From an uncultured Eubacteriales bacterium (GTDB lineage: Bacteria; Bacillota; Clostridia; Oscillospirales; Acutalibacteraceae), in contig ONFW01000007.1 in the NCBI GenBank assembly GCA_900317215.1, forward strand, positions 1-7,172: a stretch of DNA of 7,172 nucleotides. Direction: 5' to 3'. Positions 5,564-7,172 of the stretch are shown here, one piece after another. Under the pieces are notes generated by a model, which searched no databases, was not told the origin of the DNA, and worked only from the letters and a program-made list of their open reading frames with translations. The stretch's first letter is position 1. Each line of letters opens with the position of its first letter. The translations under genes were made by a program, and so were the position numbers.

Positions 5564-5576
5564 CCTCACCCCTTTT
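5564..5576 (-). promoter_or_regulatory. Ribosome binding site that decides a TTG start
   Basis: On the minus strand AAAAGGGG (5569-5576), continuing into GTGAGG (5564-5569), lies eight bases upstream of the TTG at 5560. No such site precedes the farther TTG at 5599, so the 108-residue product is preferred over a 121-residue one. Confidence 0.7.
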
Positions 5577-5629
5577 ACTGCATTTTTCGATTTCCACAAA
5601 TGGTATAATCATATCATCGGAGGGAAAGC

Positions 5630-6001
5630 TTATCTGGTTTTGTTATCATACATTTCTCTGAGCCTGACTGCAAAAAAGCCTATAAACGGAAGCTGCTTCT
5701 GCTCAAATCTGAGAGCAGCCCTAATTCCGAATACCATTAGCAAGATATAGGCAAGCGTTATTGCGCTGGTAAGAACGAAGCCGAGCATTGTCTGAAAGGC
5801 GGAAGAAAATGACAGGAGCAGAATAATGATCCAATCAAGTATGTACAGAACGGAAAACACTCCGAACAACACCCCGCCCTGATATTTATGAAATCTCAGG
5901 TCAGGATTATCTTTCTCAACAGCAAAATGACCAACAATGAAGAGAACAAAGATGTAGGAAATTGCGGACAGGAATTTTATGTTGTCATTTTTTTCACTCA
6001 T
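5630..6001 (-). CDS. Small three-TM membrane protein, Tic20/DUF4870-like
   Basis: The protein has 123 residues with three predicted membrane helices at about 10-28, 43-64 and 72-93. A conserved-looking RFHKYQG (36-42) sits just before helix 2, and GIRAAL then QLPFIG (about 92-108) follow helix 3. This pattern, a charged loop with an RFH-x-x-QG element and a C-terminal LPFIG, resembles the DUF4870/Tic20-like group of small bacterial membrane proteins, whose function is unknown. I infer membership from pattern only. The start chosen is ATG at 6001, with AGAGGAG (6014-6020) 12 bases upstream. An in-frame TTG at 6040 lacks a ribosome binding site and lies almost on the -10 element. The thioredoxin-like gene follows 69 bases downstream without a terminator, suggesting a two-gene minus-strand operon. 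Confidence 0.82.
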   Translation of the reverse strand: MSEKNDNIKFLSAISYIFVLFIVGHFAVEKDNPDLRFHKYQGGVLFGVFSVLYILDWIIILLLSFSSAFQTMLGFVLTSAITLAYILLMVFGIRAALRFEQKQLPFIGFFAVRLREMYDNKTR

Positions 6002-6049
6002 GGCTTGATACATCTCCTCTGATACGGATAATGACTGCAACTATATTTT

Positions 6050-6055
6050 ATTATA
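6050..6055 (-). promoter_or_regulatory. Candidate -10 element for the minus-strand membrane-protein gene
   Basis: A perfect TATAAT on the minus strand lies about 50 bases upstream of the ATG at 6001. No good -35 hexamer is found 16-18 bases upstream of it, so this may be a weak or activator-dependent promoter. Confidence 0.45.
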
Positions 6056-6217
6056 GATACGGGAAGAATTCAAGTATTTTTTAATTGCTGAGGGTCAGGC
6101 TCACCTGTTCACTTATTCATTCTCCCGCAGCGCCCCGTGATACAGCGTCATTATCATATCCGGCATAACGCGCCCTTTTCGTGAGCGCATTAATTATCCT
6201 ATATCTTCTCTGTACTC

Positions 6218-6249
6218 TTGACATAAGGCGGTCAGGTGTTACATATAAA
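6218..6249 (+). promoter_or_regulatory. Candidate promoter for the S1-domain gene
   Basis: A perfect TTGACA (6218-6223) is followed by TATAAA (6244-6249) at a long 20-base spacing, or by the poorer TACATA (6240-6245) at 16 bases. Either would put the start of transcription 45-55 bases ahead of the ATG at 6303. The -35 is convincing and the -10 is ambiguous. Confidence 0.55.
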
Positions 6250-6278
6250 TGTTGAGAAAAAGCTAAGAGGAAACACCT
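6234..6278. repeat. 7-bp inverted repeat straddling the S1-gene promoter
   Basis: AGGTGTT (6234-6240), inside the promoter spacer, is matched by AACACCT (6272-6278) in the leader, 31 bases apart. The spacing centre to centre is 38 bases. It could be a split operator or chance; it is unlikely to be an RNA hairpin, since the left arm lies upstream of the expected transcription start. Confidence 0.35.
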
Positions 6279-6302
6279 CGCTATGAAAGGAATGAAAGCA
6301 AA

Positions 6303-7172
6303 ATGGCAGGATACTATCCTGAAGGCAGACTCATCAACACAGCAGAAAATCTCTCCTGTATCCAATCCTTATCAGCTCTTACGGAAGCATGGCATGAGGA
6401 GAGAGTGCTTGAGGCAAGAGCTGTGGTATGCGACTGGTCGCATGACCTTATTGTCGATCTGGGAGGGATAAAGGGAATTATCCCCCGTGAGGAGGGCGCA
6501 ATAGGAATTAGGGAAGGCAGGGTGAGAGATATAGCGCTGATCTCAAGGGTAAACAGACCCGTATGCTTTGTCGTGACCGACATCACAAAAAACGATTCAG
6601 GCAGACCTGTTGCGATCCTGTCCCGCAGACTTGCTCAGGAAAAATGTATGAGAGAATATATCTCAAGGCTTGTTCCGGGTGATATCATCGACGCAAGAGT
6701 AACTCATCTTGATTCCTTTGGTGCCTTTGCCGATATCGGCTGCGGGATCGTCTCGCTGCTGCCTATAGATTCTATCTCTGTCTCAAGGATAGAACACCCG
6801 AGAGAAAGACTCTCTGTTGGTATGGAGATCAAAACGGTGATCCGTTCTATTGATAACGGCAGGATAAGTCTCACTCATAAGGAGCTGCTCGGCACATGGG
6901 AGGAAAACGCAAGAGAGTTCAGAGTCGGCGAAACAGTGGCCGGTGTTATACGTTCTGTCGAGGACTACGGAGCCTTTGTTGAGCTAACGCCGAATCTTGC
7001 CGGTCTTGCGGAGATGAAGGATAACATCAGGGCAGGACAGCAGGCAAGCGTTTACATTAAAAACATCATTCCCGAAAAAATGAAAATCAAGCTGATAATA
7101 ATAGACACCTTTGATGATGAGCTCCTACCCTCTTTGCCGAGGTATTTCTATGAGGGAGATCATATGGAACGC
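6303..7172 (+). CDS. Multi-S1-domain RNA-binding protein (ribosomal protein S1-like), truncated at the window edge
   Basis: The frame is open from the ATG at 6303 to the last base (290 codons, no stop). Three S1-like units are visible. A diverged one at about 33-108 has DLIVDLGGIKGIIPREE. A clear one at about 122-193 has VPGDIIDARV, then FGAFADIG, then RISLTHKE. Another at about 205-265 has FRVGETVAGVI, then YGAFVELTPNLAGLAE. S1 units are OB-fold modules that bind single-stranded RNA. Tandem copies with the first one degenerate are typical of S1-related proteins of Firmicutes, which bind mRNA or ribosomes less canonically than E. coli S1. AAGGA at 6287-6291 lies 11 bases before the ATG. The third unit looks short and drifts after residue 270. 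The total length and any further domains are unknown. Confidence 0.9.
   Translation, partial: MAGYYPEGRLINTAENLSCIQSLSALTEAWHEERVLEARAVVCDWSHDLIVDLGGIKGIIPREEGAIGIREGRVRDIALISRVNRPVCFVVTDITKNDSGRPVAILSRRLAQEKCMREYISRLVPGDIIDARVTHLDSFGAFADIGCGIVSLLPIDSISVSRIEHPRERLSVGMEIKTVIRSIDNGRISLTHKELLGTWEENAREFRVGETVAGVIRSVEDYGAFVELTPNLAGLAEMKDNIRAGQQASVYIKNIIPEKMKIKLIIIDTFDDELLPSLPRYFYEGDHMER

Noticed and set aside
6001..6040. Longer form of the Tic20-like protein from TTG at 6040
   Set aside because: No ribosome binding site precedes that TTG and it lies within 10 bases of the -10 TATAAT, leaving almost no leader; ATG at 6001 has AGAGGAG upstream.
6117..6586. Short open frames on both strands around 6117-6586
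   Set aside because: They overlap the start of the S1-domain gene, whose frame from 6303 is long, has a ribosome binding site and has clear S1 motifs. The plus-strand ATG at 6283 is in another frame and stops after 62 codons.

Overview
The window reads as chromosomal DNA from a low-to-mid GC Firmicute of the class Clostridia, most like Ruminococcus or a close relative. This is inferred from the style of the SecD/SecF proteins, AGGAGG-type ribosome binding sites, sigma-A-like promoters, use of TTG and GTG starts, and a GC-rich intergenic block built around GAGCGAGCG motifs. No rRNA, tRNA, CRISPR array, transposase or phage gene was seen.

Layout. Positions 1-1200 hold the last codons of secD, overlapping secF by ATGA, closed by a strong intrinsic terminator. 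A PP2C-type Ser/Thr protein phosphatase with a C-terminal membrane anchor lies convergently at 1276-2172 (minus), with its own promoter at 2213-2241. From about 2173 to 3054 there is no convincing gene. Instead there is a GC-rich patchwork of tandem and dispersed repeats and hairpins, some with T-tracts. A well-formed promoter (2994-3022) then drives a likely three-gene plus-strand operon: ppa (family I inorganic pyrophosphatase), a four-TM membrane protein with FIVAR-like halves outside the membrane, and trxA (WCGPC thioredoxin). It ends in a long hairpin terminator at 5183-5235.

On the minus strand, sharing that terminator, are a thioredoxin-fold protein whose active site is WCVQS instead of WCGPC, and upstream of it a small three-TM Tic20/DUF4870-like membrane protein. 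From 6303 to the window edge runs an open plus-strand gene for a multi-S1-domain RNA-binding protein. It has no stop inside the window and is easy to miss.

How the genes fit together. Most products are housekeeping: protein export (SecDF), signalling (PP2C), pyrophosphate removal (Ppa), thiol redox (TrxA), RNA binding (S1). The less ordinary items are the FIVAR-like membrane protein inside the ppa-trxA operon, the thioredoxin-like protein that has lost both the resolving cysteine and the buried aspartate, and the repeat-rich 2242-2963 block, which may be a family of dispersed elements or encode structured RNA. I see no clear evidence for a wholly new multi-gene system.
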